Assembly: GCF_024972735.1 (NCBI RefSeq)
Contig: NZ_CP087723.1
Span: forward strand, 2,046,001 to 2,110,000
DNA length: 64,000 nt
Direction: 5' to 3'
Source: Halalkaliarchaeum sp. AArc-CO
GTDB taxonomy: Archaea; Halobacteriota; Halobacteria; Halobacteriales; Haloferacaceae
Shown one piece after another: positions 35,040 through 43,909 of the stretch (the stretch's first letter is position 1; each line of letters opens with the position of its first letter). The position numbers and the translations under genes are program-made. The notes under the pieces were generated by a model. It had not been told where the DNA came from. It did not search any database and worked only from the letters and a program-made list of their open reading frames with translations.

Positions 35040-37078
35040 GCCTCGAAACGGGATCCAGCGGCGGTCTCGGCGGGGACGCAGACCCCCTCGCGAGCGCCTT
35101 TTATCCGGTGTTCAAGCGGCTGTTCGACGAGGACGGCGATTTCGTGAGCGACGTCGACGTCAAGCTTACGCAGGCGCGGATCCCCGACCCGGTCGAGATG
35201 TATCTCTCCCGTTCGCTGGGGCTGGGGATCCTCGTCGGTGCCGTCTTCTGGATCGTCGGCACGGCGATCGGGTGGGGAATCTTCCAGTTCGGGCTGATCG
35301 ATCCGGAGACGCTCGGGCTCGGCGTGCCGGTGCCGACCGCAGAGATGGGAGCGCTGTTGCGCTCGCTGGTCGTTCCCGTCACGATCGGCATCACCGGAAT
35401 CGTCTTCGGCGGGATCGGGTTCGCGATGGGGTTCGGGACGTTGATTGCGATCCCCTACTCGCGGGCCTCCGCGAGAAAGCGGGAGATCAACATGCTGCTT
35501 GCCGACGGAGTCTCGTTTATGTATGCGCTCTCCGTGGGCGGGATGAACCAGCTCGAGATCCTGCGGGCGATGGCCCGCGCCGAGGACACCTACGGGGAGG
35601 TCTCCCGGGAGTTTCAAAGCATCATCAACGAGACGGAGTTTTTCGGAACCGACTACCGGAACGCGATCAGACAGCAGTCGATCGAGACGCCCAGCGACGA
35701 GCTCTCGCAGTTCCTCACCGACATGCTGTCGATCATCAACTCCGGCGGCGACATGGAGCAGTTCCTGAAAGACAAGAAGGAAAAGCATCTCCGGACCGCC
35801 AAACAGCAGCAGGAGATGACCCTGGAGACGATGGAGCTGTTCGGCGAGATGTACATGACGCTGTCGCTGTTCCCGCTGTTGCTCATCATCATCCTCGTCA
35901 TCATGAGCATGCTCGGCGACGCGGAGGCGTTCCTGTTGTACGCGAGCGTCTACGCGCTGATCCCGCTTACCGGGGTCGGCTTCCTCGTGCTGGTCTCGAC
36001 GGTCAAACAGGACGAGCCCGGCGATGGCTATCTCCGCCCACAGGGCGGCAGCCAGCGGCTCCACGAGACGAGCCAGGAGAGCCTGCGTCACCTCGGTCTG
36101 ATCGAAGGGTTCGTCGGCAACTACAACGTCTTCGATCGGATCAAAAGCCGGGAGGGGACCTACCTCACGAGCAAACTCCTCAAACAGCCGCACCTGTTTT
36201 TCCGTGACAATCCCCTGTACACGCTGGCGCTTACGGTTCCGGCGGCGCTTGTGCTGTTGGCGATCGCGATCACGTCCGGGCGGGCCCCCCTCTCCCCCGA
36301 CGGCTGGATCTCGAACCCCGTCTGGAGTACGTTCATCTGGGTGTACGTGCCGCTGTATCTGGTGTTGGTTCCCCTCGCCGTCTTCCACGAGTGGAACGTT
36401 AGGTCGCGAGCGGCAGTCACGGGGAAGCTCTCGGAGAACCTCCGGAAGCTCTCGTCGGCGAACGACACCGGACAGACCCTCCTCGAGTCGATCAACTCCG
36501 TGGCTGAGACCTCCTCCGGGAAGCTCGCAGACGAGTTCGACGTCATCTACACCAAGGTTAACTACGGGATGAGCCTCCGCGAGGCGCTGGTCGAGTTCAA
36601 CAACAAATACCACATGCCCCGCCTCGCGCGGACCGTGAAGCTGATCTCGGAGGCACAGGAGGCATCCTCACAGATCACGGACGTGCTCTCGACTGCCGCC
36701 CAGGCGTCGGAGAACCAGGACGACATCGAACGCGAACGGCGCTCCAGAACCCGGATGCAGGTGGCAATCATCCTGATGACATACCTGACGCTGCTCGCGG
36801 TGATGGCAATCTTGCAGACGCAGTTCATCGACGTCATGGCCGAACTCACGGCTGGCGCCGAGGAAGCCGACGGCGCCGCACAGCAGGGCGGCCCCGACTT
36901 CGGCGCCGGCGTCGATCCGTCGCTGCTGTCGCTTCTGTTCTTCCACGCCGTGACGATCCAGGCGATCCTGTCCGGGTTCATCAGCGGCTACATCCGGAAC
37001 GCCGACATCGTCTCGGGGGTGAAGTTCGTCGTCGTGCTGATCACGCTGGCGCTGGCCACGTGGGTGGTGGTCGGATGA
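35036..37078 (+). CDS. pilC: PilC-type (type II secretion F family) membrane platform protein
   Basis: Inner-membrane platform of the pilus-like machine, partner of the ATPase encoded just upstream. 680 residues with two T2SSF-type halves: one near residues 130-330 (REINMLLADGVSFMYALSVGG) and one near 440-650 (LSENLRKLSSANDTGQTLLES). Hydrophobic segments cluster near 65-90, 105-140, 275-325, 395-445 and 575-680. Start overlaps the pilB stop (ATGA); its own stop overlaps the next gene in the same way, so all are one coupled operon. Confidence 0.9.
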   Translation: MSLETGSSGGLGGDADPLASAFYPVFKRLFDEDGDFVSDVDVKLTQARIPDPVEMYLSRSLGLGILVGAVFWIVGTAIGWGIFQFGLIDPETLGLGVPVPTAEMGALLRSLVVPVTIGITGIVFGGIGFAMGFGTLIAIPYSRASARKREINMLLADGVSFMYALSVGGMNQLEILRAMARAEDTYGEVSREFQSIINETEFFGTDYRNAIRQQSIETPSDELSQFLTDMLSIINSGGDMEQFLKDKKEKHLRTAKQQQEMTLETMELFGEMYMTLSLFPLLLIIILVIMSMLGDAEAFLLYASVYALIPLTGVGFLVLVSTVKQDEPGDGYLRPQGGSQRLHETSQESLRHLGLIEGFVGNYNVFDRIKSREGTYLTSKLLKQPHLFFRDNPLYTLALTVPAALVLLAIAITSGRAPLSPDGWISNPVWSTFIWVYVPLYLVLVPLAVFHEWNVRSRAAVTGKLSENLRKLSSANDTGQTLLESINSVAETSSGKLADEFDVIYTKVNYGMSLREALVEFNNKYHMPRLARTVKLISEAQEASSQITDVLSTAAQASENQDDIERERRSRTRMQVAIILMTYLTLLAVMAILQTQFIDVMAELTAGAEEADGAAQQGGPDFGAGVDPSLLSLLFFHAVTIQAILSGFISGYIRNADIVSGVKFVVVLITLALATWVVVG

Positions 37079-37611
37079 TCTTCGAACTCATTCCCGGCGG
37101 ATCGACGGACAGTTGGACCCGTTCGTCGCGAGCCCAGACGACCCTGGACTTCGCGATCGGCGCCGGGGTGTTCCTCGTCGCGATCGCGTTCGTCGTCGCG
37201 TTCGTCCCCGGGATGTTCGTCCCGTTCGACGCCGACACGGGGACGATCACCGCCGACAGAGTAGCCGATTCTGCCGCCAAGGACCTGCTTGGCGATCCCG
37301 CCGAGCCCGGCGCACTGGACACCGCCTGTACCGTCGGATTCTTCGCTCAGATGAACGGCGGCCAAGCGCCGGACGACTGCCGGTTCGATCCCGACGCTGA
37401 AGAACCCGGAGAGGTGTTCGGAGTCAGCGACCGGATCAACCTGACAATTGAGGAGCGCGACGGACCGATCGTCGAAACGGAAACAAAAGCCGGAGACCCC
37501 ATCCAGCTCGCTGCGGGCGACGACCCGGCCACTGCACAGTCTGTGTCGACCGTCCGTCGAACGGTACTGTTCGACGGGGGATCCAAACGGCTCGTCGTGA
37601 GGGTCTGGTAA
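37075..37611 (+). CDS. Pilin-like protein 1 (DUF7287-like)
   Basis: Encodes 178 residues. A short N-terminal cytoplasmic part with a charged RAQTTLDF motif is followed by a single hydrophobic helix (about 26-48) and an acidic extracellular domain, the layout of an archaeal pseudopilin processed at or near the motif. Overlaps the pilC stop by four bases and ends in a TAATG overlap with the next gene. Function unknown beyond the operon; the DUF number is from memory. Confidence 0.7.
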   Translation: MIFELIPGGSTDSWTRSSRAQTTLDFAIGAGVFLVAIAFVVAFVPGMFVPFDADTGTITADRVADSAAKDLLGDPAEPGALDTACTVGFFAQMNGGQAPDDCRFDPDAEEPGEVFGVSDRINLTIEERDGPIVETETKAGDPIQLAAGDDPATAQSVSTVRRTVLFDGGSKRLVVRVW

Positions 37612-38222
37612 TGGCTGACTGGAAACAGACAGTGCGCGGGCAGGCGCACACCCTCGAGGCGATCACGGCCGCGCTGCTCGTGCTTTCGGCGGTCGTGTTC
37701 GCCCTGCAGGTGACGGCAGTGACGCCCCTCACCGGCAGCACCTCGAGCCAGCACATCGAAAACCAGCAAACTGAGATGGCAGAAGGGCTTCTTGCCGCCG
37801 AAGATCGACAGGGGACGATAAGCGAGACGCTACGGTACTGGAACGAGTCGAACGGCCGGTTCCACGGAGCAACTGGAGACGGATATACGGCGGGTGGCCC
37901 TCCGACAGCGTTTGGCGAAGCGTTGAACGAGACGTTCCTGGATAGAGGCATCGCGTTCAACGTCCAGGTGCGATACGTTGATCCGGACGACGGCTCCCGT
38001 GGCAACCAGCAGATCGTCGACCTCGGAGAGCCGAGCGATCACGCCACGACGGCGACCCGTCTCGTCACGCTGTACGACTCCGATCCGTTGATCGAGGCCG
38101 ACGGAAACGAAAGCGAGACGACGACGGTCGGCGGCGGGGACTTGTACGTCGATCACGACGTCTCCACGGAGACGGATCTGTTCACAGTCGTCGAAGTGGA
38201 GGTGGTGGTATGGCGGATGTGA
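37611..38222 (+). CDS. Pilin-like protein 2 (DUF7288-like)
   Basis: Encodes 203 residues. The N terminus RGQAHTLEAITAALL leads directly into one hydrophobic helix (about 13-36), followed by an acidic beta-rich domain, again a pseudopilin-like layout. Starts within the TAATG junction of the previous gene and overlaps the next gene by 13 bases. No assigned function; likely a minor subunit of the same filament or complex. Confidence 0.7.
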   Translation: MADWKQTVRGQAHTLEAITAALLVLSAVVFALQVTAVTPLTGSTSSQHIENQQTEMAEGLLAAEDRQGTISETLRYWNESNGRFHGATGDGYTAGGPPTAFGEALNETFLDRGIAFNVQVRYVDPDDGSRGNQQIVDLGEPSDHATTATRLVTLYDSDPLIEADGNESETTTVGGGDLYVDHDVSTETDLFTVVEVEVVVWRM

Positions 38223-39214
38223 GCCGACCACCCGTTCGAGGTGAAGCCCACGACCGGGGTCAGCTATTCCTGGTCGGGGCGCTCGCACTCGCAGTGACGT
38301 TCGTGGTCCTGGCGCTGGTGATGAACGGCGTCATCTACACCGAAAACGTCTCGGCACGCGACCTGGCGACCTCGACCGCCCCCGCGATCGAGTACGAAAA
38401 CGAGGCGAAAAGTGTGGCCGCAACGCTTGTGGCTACAGAGCGAGGCGACGACTACGACGAACTGGAGGCGACCGTCGCCGGGGGGCTGTCGGCCTGGAGC
38501 AACACCACCCAGCCGTTCGGTGCAGTCGAGGGTCGGCTCGCCGGCGTCGAGGACACGACCGGCAGCAACGGCACAGCGCTGGCACAGGACACGAGTGACC
38601 GGAACTTCACTTCGGTGAACGACGCGGAGTCGTGGACGCTCGCGACCGACGTAAAAACGAGGGACGCGTGGATCAACGCGACTCCCGAGGTGTCGGAAGA
38701 CGACATCGAGAACGAAACCTTCGCGGATTTGACTGACGACGGCGGGCCCTTTTACATCAACGTCACCGACGGCGGAGGCGTGGACGTGACCGTGTTCGTG
38801 TACGAGGACGAAAACAGCGACGACGCCTGCGTCGCAGTGTTCGACGGCGACACGTACGAAAACAGCAGTTGCGCCGACGCCGAAAACATCTACGTCGACC
38901 TCGTCGACGGGACGTACGGCGAGAACTCGATCGACCAGAGCGACGAACACGGGTGGCTCCAGGTCCTCGAACGCGCCGGACCGGATCACACCCTCGAGTT
39001 CGGCAACGCCGACGCCTCGGACGGGACTTACCAGTTCGTCGTCGACGCCGAAGACGACGACGTCGAGTCAGACAACTTCGGAACCGATCCCGACGCCGAG
39101 CCGTACGCCGAACGGGCGCTGTACGACGTCGAGTTCCAGATCAGGTACCGGAGCCAGAACGTCCGCTACGAGGCGACGGTTCGCGTCGCACCGGGGGAAC
39201 CGACGTATGAGTGA
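38210..39214 (+). CDS. Pilin-like protein 3 (DUF7261-like)
   Basis: Encodes 334 residues. RGQLFLVGALALAVTFVV near residues 17-40 is a pilin-like motif plus membrane helix; the remaining large domain is acidic with many N-x-S/T sequons (for example NTT, NFT, NVT), compatible with surface N-glycosylation. Overlaps both neighbours (13 and 8 bases), so expression is tightly coupled. Family name is from memory. Confidence 0.7.
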   Translation: MADVSRPPVRGEAHDRGQLFLVGALALAVTFVVLALVMNGVIYTENVSARDLATSTAPAIEYENEAKSVAATLVATERGDDYDELEATVAGGLSAWSNTTQPFGAVEGRLAGVEDTTGSNGTALAQDTSDRNFTSVNDAESWTLATDVKTRDAWINATPEVSEDDIENETFADLTDDGGPFYINVTDGGGVDVTVFVYEDENSDDACVAVFDGDTYENSSCADAENIYVDLVDGTYGENSIDQSDEHGWLQVLERAGPDHTLEFGNADASDGTYQFVVDAEDDDVESDNFGTDPDAEPYAERALYDVEFQIRYRSQNVRYEATVRVAPGEPTYE

Positions 39215-39728
39215 CTCGCAGCTCCGGCGGGACGAGGGTAACGGGAACCCGTCGATGGACCGAGGCCTCTCTACGACTGTCAACTACGTACTCGCGCTGG
39301 CGATCACGTCGATCCTCATCTCGGGACTGCTCATCGCCGGGAGTGGATACATGGAGAGCCAGCGCACCATCGCGGTCGGAAACGCTCTCGATGTCCAGAA
39401 CGAACAGCTCGCCGATTCGATCGGCGAAATTGACCGACTCGCGGCCGCGATGGACGGTTCAGAGGGCGATGCCGCAATTAGAGTCAACCTGCTGGACCGG
39501 GTGATCGACCGGTCGTACGACATTGCGGTGACAAACGAGAGCGACCCCGACGATCGGCGATACACCTATCGCCTCGAGGCAACGAGTGGCGACGTCGAAC
39601 GCGACACGCTCGTCAAAACGTCGACGCCGATCCAGGAGACGTCGGTTCGTGGGGGGTCCACGGTGATCCGGTACGAGATCGAAAACGGGGATCCGGTGCT
39701 CGTTCTCGAAAACGCCGACCGGCTGTAA
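39207..39728 (+). CDS. Pilin-like protein 4 (DUF7266-like)
   Basis: Encodes 173 residues. A polar N terminus ends in MDRGLSTTVNYVLALAIT, a class III-type prepilin motif and start of a hydrophobic helix (about 21-46), followed by a small acidic domain. Overlaps the previous gene by eight bases. Last gene of the directly coupled block; a 71-bp gap with a new TATA-like box follows. Confidence 0.7.
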   Translation: MSDSQLRRDEGNGNPSMDRGLSTTVNYVLALAITSILISGLLIAGSGYMESQRTIAVGNALDVQNEQLADSIGEIDRLAAAMDGSEGDAAIRVNLLDRVIDRSYDIAVTNESDPDDRRYTYRLEATSGDVERDTLVKTSTPIQETSVRGGSTVIRYEIENGDPVLVLENADRL

Positions 39729-39768
39729 AATCGTCCGTAGACGTCCTGAAAAGGGGTTTTAACGGCAC

Positions 39769-39777
39769 ATTTAATAC
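39769..39777 (+). promoter_or_regulatory. TATA-like element for the large pilin-like gene
   Basis: atttaatac centred 27 bp before the ATG at 39800. It argues for a leaderless start there instead of the ATG at 39782 and for a separate transcript inside the cluster. Confidence 0.55.
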
Positions 39778-39799
39778 CCTTATGATCCAATTATTCGGT

Positions 39800-41341
39800 A
39801 TGACCGGGGGGAGGAGCCTGTCGACGACAACCAGTTCGGGTATCGGTGAGACGACCGATAACCGAGCCGTAAGCGAGACGGTCGGGTTCGTCCTCCTCGT
39901 CAGCCTGGTGTTGTTCGGTGCGACCGCTACCGTCGCGGTCGGCTCCCTGGCGGTGGGGGACTCACAGAACGCAGCCGACCTCCAGCGCGCCGAAAGCGCG
40001 ATGACGCAGTTCGACTCCAAGGCGTCGATGGTCGCGCTGGGAGATTCCGAGCGGCAAACCGTCAGGTTCGGCAACGGTGAAGGGGAACTCTCCGTCAACG
40101 ACACCGCGGGCCACATGGAAGTGTGGCACCTCAACCACACCGGAGCCGGCGACAACGAACGGATCTACAGCGGCGCGCTCGGGACAGTGACGTACGAAGG
40201 GACCGGGACGACAAACGAGCGGGTCGCCTACCAGGCCGGCGGCGTGTGGCACATGCGGGACGGGTACGCCCGAATGGTGTCGCCGCCGGAGTTCCACTAC
40301 CGCGGGTCGACGCTGACGCTTCCGATCGTTCAGGTGTCCGGCGACGCCACCTCGGCCAGTTCCCGCACCGTTCGGGTGGAAAATCGGGGAATGACCCGCC
40401 ACTACCCGACGGCCGAACGGTACGAGGCCGACGACGCGCCGTACCGCAATCCAGTCACGAACGGAACCGTGGTCGTGGTTCTCGAAAGCGAGTATCACGA
40501 GGCGTGGGAATCGTTCTTCCGGACGCGAACCAGCGGCGAAATACTCGACCCCGCCGATGTCGACATCGGAGAGACCGAAAGCAACGTCGATCTCGACGGC
40601 GAGGAGACGGTGATCCTCGAACTCCGTACCGTGGGCGCAAGCGGGACGTTCCCGTTCCCGCACGACGGCGAGAAGCTACCGATCCGAGGGATCGGCGACA
40701 GTCACGCGATATCAGAATTCGAGTTCAGTCTCGAGACGAACAACCTCCACAACCGGTGGGTGTCGTTCTACGCCGAATCGGACGGGGGCGATCAGTTCGA
40801 GGTGATTCTCGATGTCCCGACGCAAAACGAGCTGAACCACTGTGAAGACGCGGAGATCGGGATCGAACTGCTCTATCGCGACGACGCAGGTCCCCAGGAG
40901 TACTGGACGGGAACCACGAACGCGAGCGAGGGCGACATCCAGATATCCGACTGCGACTCGACACTCGAAGGCGATCTGATCGGCGATGACGTCCTGTCGC
41001 TGTCGTCGGACGGACCGACCGATCGGGGAACGTTAGACTGGAACGAGGACAGTTCCGCCGACACCGTCGAGATCGTCCACTCCGGGGAAACAGAGCCGAC
41101 GGAGTACAGCGCCGGCGACGAAGTGGAACTGTCGGAACTGGTCGGCTACTACTTCTCGAAGACCGGGCCGACCTACGACCTGAAAGTCGACAGCGGCGCC
41201 GGTCCACAGTCGAACAACCAGGGCTTTTTCACTCAGATGGAGGACGGATCGACGCTCACCATCGAATACGATGGCGGGGACGGCTACTACATCACGTATC
41301 TCCACGTCACGGAAAACCGGATCGAAGTCGAGTTCCGGTGA
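39800..41341 (+). CDS. Large pilin-like surface protein (DUF7289-like)
   Basis: Encodes 513 residues from the ATG at 39800. NRAVSETVGFVLLVSLV near residue 22 is the closest match in this cluster to haloarchaeal prepilins (typically R-x-VSPVIG-x-IL), so cleavage before VSETVG is likely. The mature protein is very large for a pilin, with a long acidic beta-rich ectodomain and several sequons. It has its own promoter. Possibly the tip or adhesive subunit; that is inference. Convergent with the next gene. Confidence 0.72.
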   Translation: MTGGRSLSTTTSSGIGETTDNRAVSETVGFVLLVSLVLFGATATVAVGSLAVGDSQNAADLQRAESAMTQFDSKASMVALGDSERQTVRFGNGEGELSVNDTAGHMEVWHLNHTGAGDNERIYSGALGTVTYEGTGTTNERVAYQAGGVWHMRDGYARMVSPPEFHYRGSTLTLPIVQVSGDATSASSRTVRVENRGMTRHYPTAERYEADDAPYRNPVTNGTVVVVLESEYHEAWESFFRTRTSGEILDPADVDIGETESNVDLDGEETVILELRTVGASGTFPFPHDGEKLPIRGIGDSHAISEFEFSLETNNLHNRWVSFYAESDGGDQFEVILDVPTQNELNHCEDAEIGIELLYRDDAGPQEYWTGTTNASEGDIQISDCDSTLEGDLIGDDVLSLSSDGPTDRGTLDWNEDSSADTVEIVHSGETEPTEYSAGDEVELSELVGYYFSKTGPTYDLKVDSGAGPQSNNQGFFTQMEDGSTLTIEYDGGDGYYITYLHVTENRIEVEFR

Positions 41342-41365
41342 GCCACGCCCAGCGCGCCGGGCAGG

Positions 41366-41848
41366 TCAAACGAACACGTACAGCTGGAGATACCGGTAGA
41401 TTCCGCTGAACCAGGCACACAGCCAGAAGAACGTGTAGCCGAAGACCCCGACCCGGAGCCGCGCCCGCCAGGCGCCGACGTTCTCGTGGAGATCCGACAG
41501 GGAAACGTCCTGATCCGGTCGGTGGTAGAGATCCGCGTCGCGTTTCGCCTGATAGATACGCGCGATGCCGGTGAGTCCGACAGCGAGCAGAGCGTACGCC
41601 TGTAGTCCGAGAAAGGCGTGTACCGCCGCGATTCCCGAAAGCTGGTCGAACAGTCGGGGGAGCATCCATCCGACCGTGGGAACCGTCGTCAGGGCGAGCC
41701 CGACGGTGACGAACTTCAGGTGGTGGACCAGCACTTCCCAGGTCACCTCGCGGGCGCGAAGCATTATCCACGTCCCGTAGAGGTAAAACGGTAGGCTCGC
41801 GCTTACGACGACCAGCACGGCCGTCGCGATCATCGCGTCGTCGACCAT
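41366..41848 (-). CDS. Haloarchaeal membrane protein next to the bc operon (DUF7321-like)
   Basis: Encodes 160 residues with four or five hydrophobic helices. Histidines within or near helices (VLVHHLKF, AAVHAFLG) could bind heme, but this is only a possibility. Divergent from the 41934 gene and located at the edge of the bc operon; homologues accompany haloarchaeal bc genes as I recall. No function established; the DUF name is tentative. Confidence 0.62.
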   Translation of the reverse strand: MVDDAMIATAVLVVVSASLPFYLYGTWIMLRAREVTWEVLVHHLKFVTVGLALTTVPTVGWMLPRLFDQLSGIAAVHAFLGLQAYALLAVGLTGIARIYQAKRDADLYHRPDQDVSLSDLHENVGAWRARLRVGVFGYTFFWLCAWFSGIYRYLQLYVFV

Positions 41849-41933
41849 CGGCCGTTCGTTCGGCCGGCATGCGGTAAAGCGTCCGGATTCCGTCCGAAAA
41901 GCGTTTTCCCGGGTGCGGCCCTACTCCGAGGCG

Positions 41934-42779
41934 ATGACTGACGGAGAGTCGCCGGAGGAACCCCCACCCGAGGATGCAAGCGACGACAGTTTCGAGCAGC
42001 CCCACCCCGACGATTCCGACTCCGAGGACCCCGAACTCGAGGCGCTCCGCGAGGAGGTCGAACGGAAGTACGATTTCGACGACTTCGGACCCGAGGACAT
42101 GATGGAGATGACGGCCGAGGAGTGGGAGGCAGTCTTCGACGACGAGTCGTGGGTGACAGGCGTGGAACTGCTCGATCGGGTCGAGGCGGAGCTGAAAAAC
42201 CGCATCGCGCGACGGGAAGTGTTCGCCGTACTCGAGCGGGTCGGCGAGGGGGACGACGAGCGGGTGCTCGCGTACTCCGACGAGGGGTACGCTGTCGTCT
42301 ACGCCGACGGCAGCCTCGAAGGGGAGGGGACGGTGTTTCGCGACGTGAAGCCGACGCTCGTGCTCTGTTCGATGCCGGAGTTCGACGTGGCGGAGCCGCC
42401 GGAACACTACGGACTCCCCGACCCCGGGGACGTCCCCGACGGAGCCGAGGAGTTCGGAAACACGGTCCTGCAGATCGTCGCCGCCGCCCAGCTGGTCGCC
42501 GGCGTCGCGCTGTTGGGTGGGTACGTTCTGATCGACGACCTCACGACGATCGTCGCCCCGATCGCCGGCGTCGCCTTCCTGCTTGCCGGCGTGTTCCTGT
42601 TTTTCGTGGTCGCAAACGCCCGCCTCTCCGATCGGTTCCGGACAGAAGAGTACAGAAACCGGCTGCGTGCGGTCCAGTTCGAGGACGGAAAGCGACCCGA
42701 TTTCGTTCCCGAAATGCCACCGGAGGCTCCACACGCCAGTGACGGCGATGGGGACGACACGAACGACGAAGACCGGTAA
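41934..42779 (+). CDS. Membrane protein of the bc gene cluster (DUF7319-like)
   Basis: Encodes 281 residues. A long acidic cytoplasmic N terminus is followed by a soluble domain (VFAVLERVGEGDDERVLAY) and two hydrophobic helices near residues 185-207 and 210-230, then a polar tail. No cofactor-binding motif is visible. It precedes the bc genes on the same strand by 88 bp, with a TATA-like element between, so it may be transcribed separately. Possible assembly or accessory role (inference). Confidence 0.65.
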   Translation: MTDGESPEEPPPEDASDDSFEQPHPDDSDSEDPELEALREEVERKYDFDDFGPEDMMEMTAEEWEAVFDDESWVTGVELLDRVEAELKNRIARREVFAVLERVGEGDDERVLAYSDEGYAVVYADGSLEGEGTVFRDVKPTLVLCSMPEFDVAEPPEHYGLPDPGDVPDGAEEFGNTVLQIVAAAQLVAGVALLGGYVLIDDLTTIVAPIAGVAFLLAGVFLFFVVANARLSDRFRTEEYRNRLRAVQFEDGKRPDFVPEMPPEAPHASDGDGDDTNDEDR

Positions 42780-42833
42780 GTTCCGGGAGCGTTCCGACGC
42801 GAGCACCGCCTTTCGAGACCCAGATAGTCGGTG

Positions 42834-42841
42834 GGTTTAAG
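42834..42841 (+). promoter_or_regulatory. TATA-like element before the cytochrome bc operon
   Basis: ggtttaag centred about 30 bp before the ATG at 42868. Suggests an internal promoter that starts the core bc operon at the copper protein gene. Confidence 0.5.
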
Positions 42842-42867
42842 CGCGTCCCATCCTGACGAATGCCCGT

Positions 42868-43512
42868 ATGAGACGGCGGGAGTTTGTACGAACAGCCGGC
42901 GGGGCAACAGCCGTCGCAGCCACAGGAGCGGCGACGGCCGGATCCGCCAGTGCCCAGGGAGACGTCGAGCCCGACTTCGAGGGGTATCTCGACGGGATCG
43001 GCGGCGGCTATGCCGACCTCCGCGGGGAGGAGGAAGTCACAGTCGACGTGGGTGCCGGCGACGGGCTCCAGTTTTCCCCGGCCGGCATCTGGATCGACGA
43101 GGGGACCGAAGTGACATGGGAATGGACCGGGCAGGGTGGCGAACACAACGTCGTCACCGACACGGAGAACACCGACTTCGAGAACGCACACGATTTCAGG
43201 AGCGGCGACCCGATCGACGAGGCGGGCCACACCTTCTCACACATCTTCGAGGAGGGCGGCCGGACCGGCTACGTCTGTGAGCCGCACCGCGGGGTCGGCA
43301 TGTTCGGCGCCGTCGCCGTCGGCGACGACGTGCCGGTCCTCGAACCGGCACCCGACGACGGCTGGCCCGAGAGCGTCCACGATTACGGCGTCCCGTTACA
43401 CCCACACTTTGTCGGGATCATGTCGGCGTTCGCGATCGTTGCGACGCTGGTCTTCACGTTCTACGTAGTGAAGTACGGCGAATCCGCCCACACGGGCACG
43501 GGGAGGAACTGA
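42868..43512 (+). CDS. Membrane-anchored blue-copper (halocyanin-like) protein of the bc complex
   Basis: Encodes 214 residues. A Tat signal (RRREFVRTAGG, cleavage likely after SASA) is followed by a plastocyanin-type domain with the four copper ligands His93, Cys137, His140 and Met145. A C-terminal transmembrane helix (about 181-201) follows, leaving a short cytoplasmic tail. There are no Rieske CxH/CxxH motifs. As first gene of the bc operon it probably takes electrons from the complex. Whether it replaces or complements a Rieske protein cannot be decided here. Confidence 0.85.
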   Translation: MRRREFVRTAGGATAVAATGAATAGSASAQGDVEPDFEGYLDGIGGGYADLRGEEEVTVDVGAGDGLQFSPAGIWIDEGTEVTWEWTGQGGEHNVVTDTENTDFENAHDFRSGDPIDEAGHTFSHIFEEGGRTGYVCEPHRGVGMFGAVAVGDDVPVLEPAPDDGWPESVHDYGVPLHPHFVGIMSAFAIVATLVFTFYVVKYGESAHTGTGRN

Positions 43513-43515
43513 ACG

Positions 43516-43908
43516 ATGTCTTCGTCAGGCTCATCGTACGGCGATGTCCATCGCTACGAACCGGCACGGGAAAGCACCGCAGCTGCGATCGCGATCGTGC
43601 TTTTGACTCTCATCGAGATCGTGTTCGTGTTCCTGTTCACCTACGGACTCATGCAGGGGTGGGCACTGTCGGAGTTTGGAAACATGTTCCTCGGCGGCGT
43701 TCTCGCGCTTATCTTCATCGACCTGGCCTTCATCCTCGCGCTGTATCGCAAGGAGTTCCTGCCGGACGTCGTGATCGTAAAGAAACGCCGACGCAAGTGG
43801 GAGGACCTCTACATCCGGGAAGAACAAGCTGACGGCGAACAGCTCGGCGGCGACGTCGACCCGTGGGAGACGGTGAAACGAGCGGTGTATCCGTACTACA
43901 AACGATAA
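43516..43908 (+). CDS. Small membrane subunit of the bc operon (DUF7318-like)
   Basis: Encodes 130 residues with two hydrophobic helices (about 22-46 and 55-76) and a basic, then acidic cytoplasmic tail. It starts four bases after the copper protein stop and ends one base before cytochrome b, so it is almost certainly a stoichiometric subunit or assembly factor. No cofactor ligands are apparent. Tentative family name. Confidence 0.72.
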   Translation: MSSSGSSYGDVHRYEPARESTAAAIAIVLLTLIEIVFVFLFTYGLMQGWALSEFGNMFLGGVLALIFIDLAFILALYRKEFLPDVVIVKKRRRKWEDLYIREEQADGEQLGGDVDPWETVKRAVYPYYKR

Positions 43909-43909
43909 C

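Noticed and set aside
34004-36613. 869-residue open frame on the minus strand opposite pilB and pilC
   Set aside because: It is antisense to two well-supported genes. Composition (long Ser/Pro/Arg runs) reflects reverse reading of acidic repeats. High-GC haloarchaeal DNA produces many such frames.
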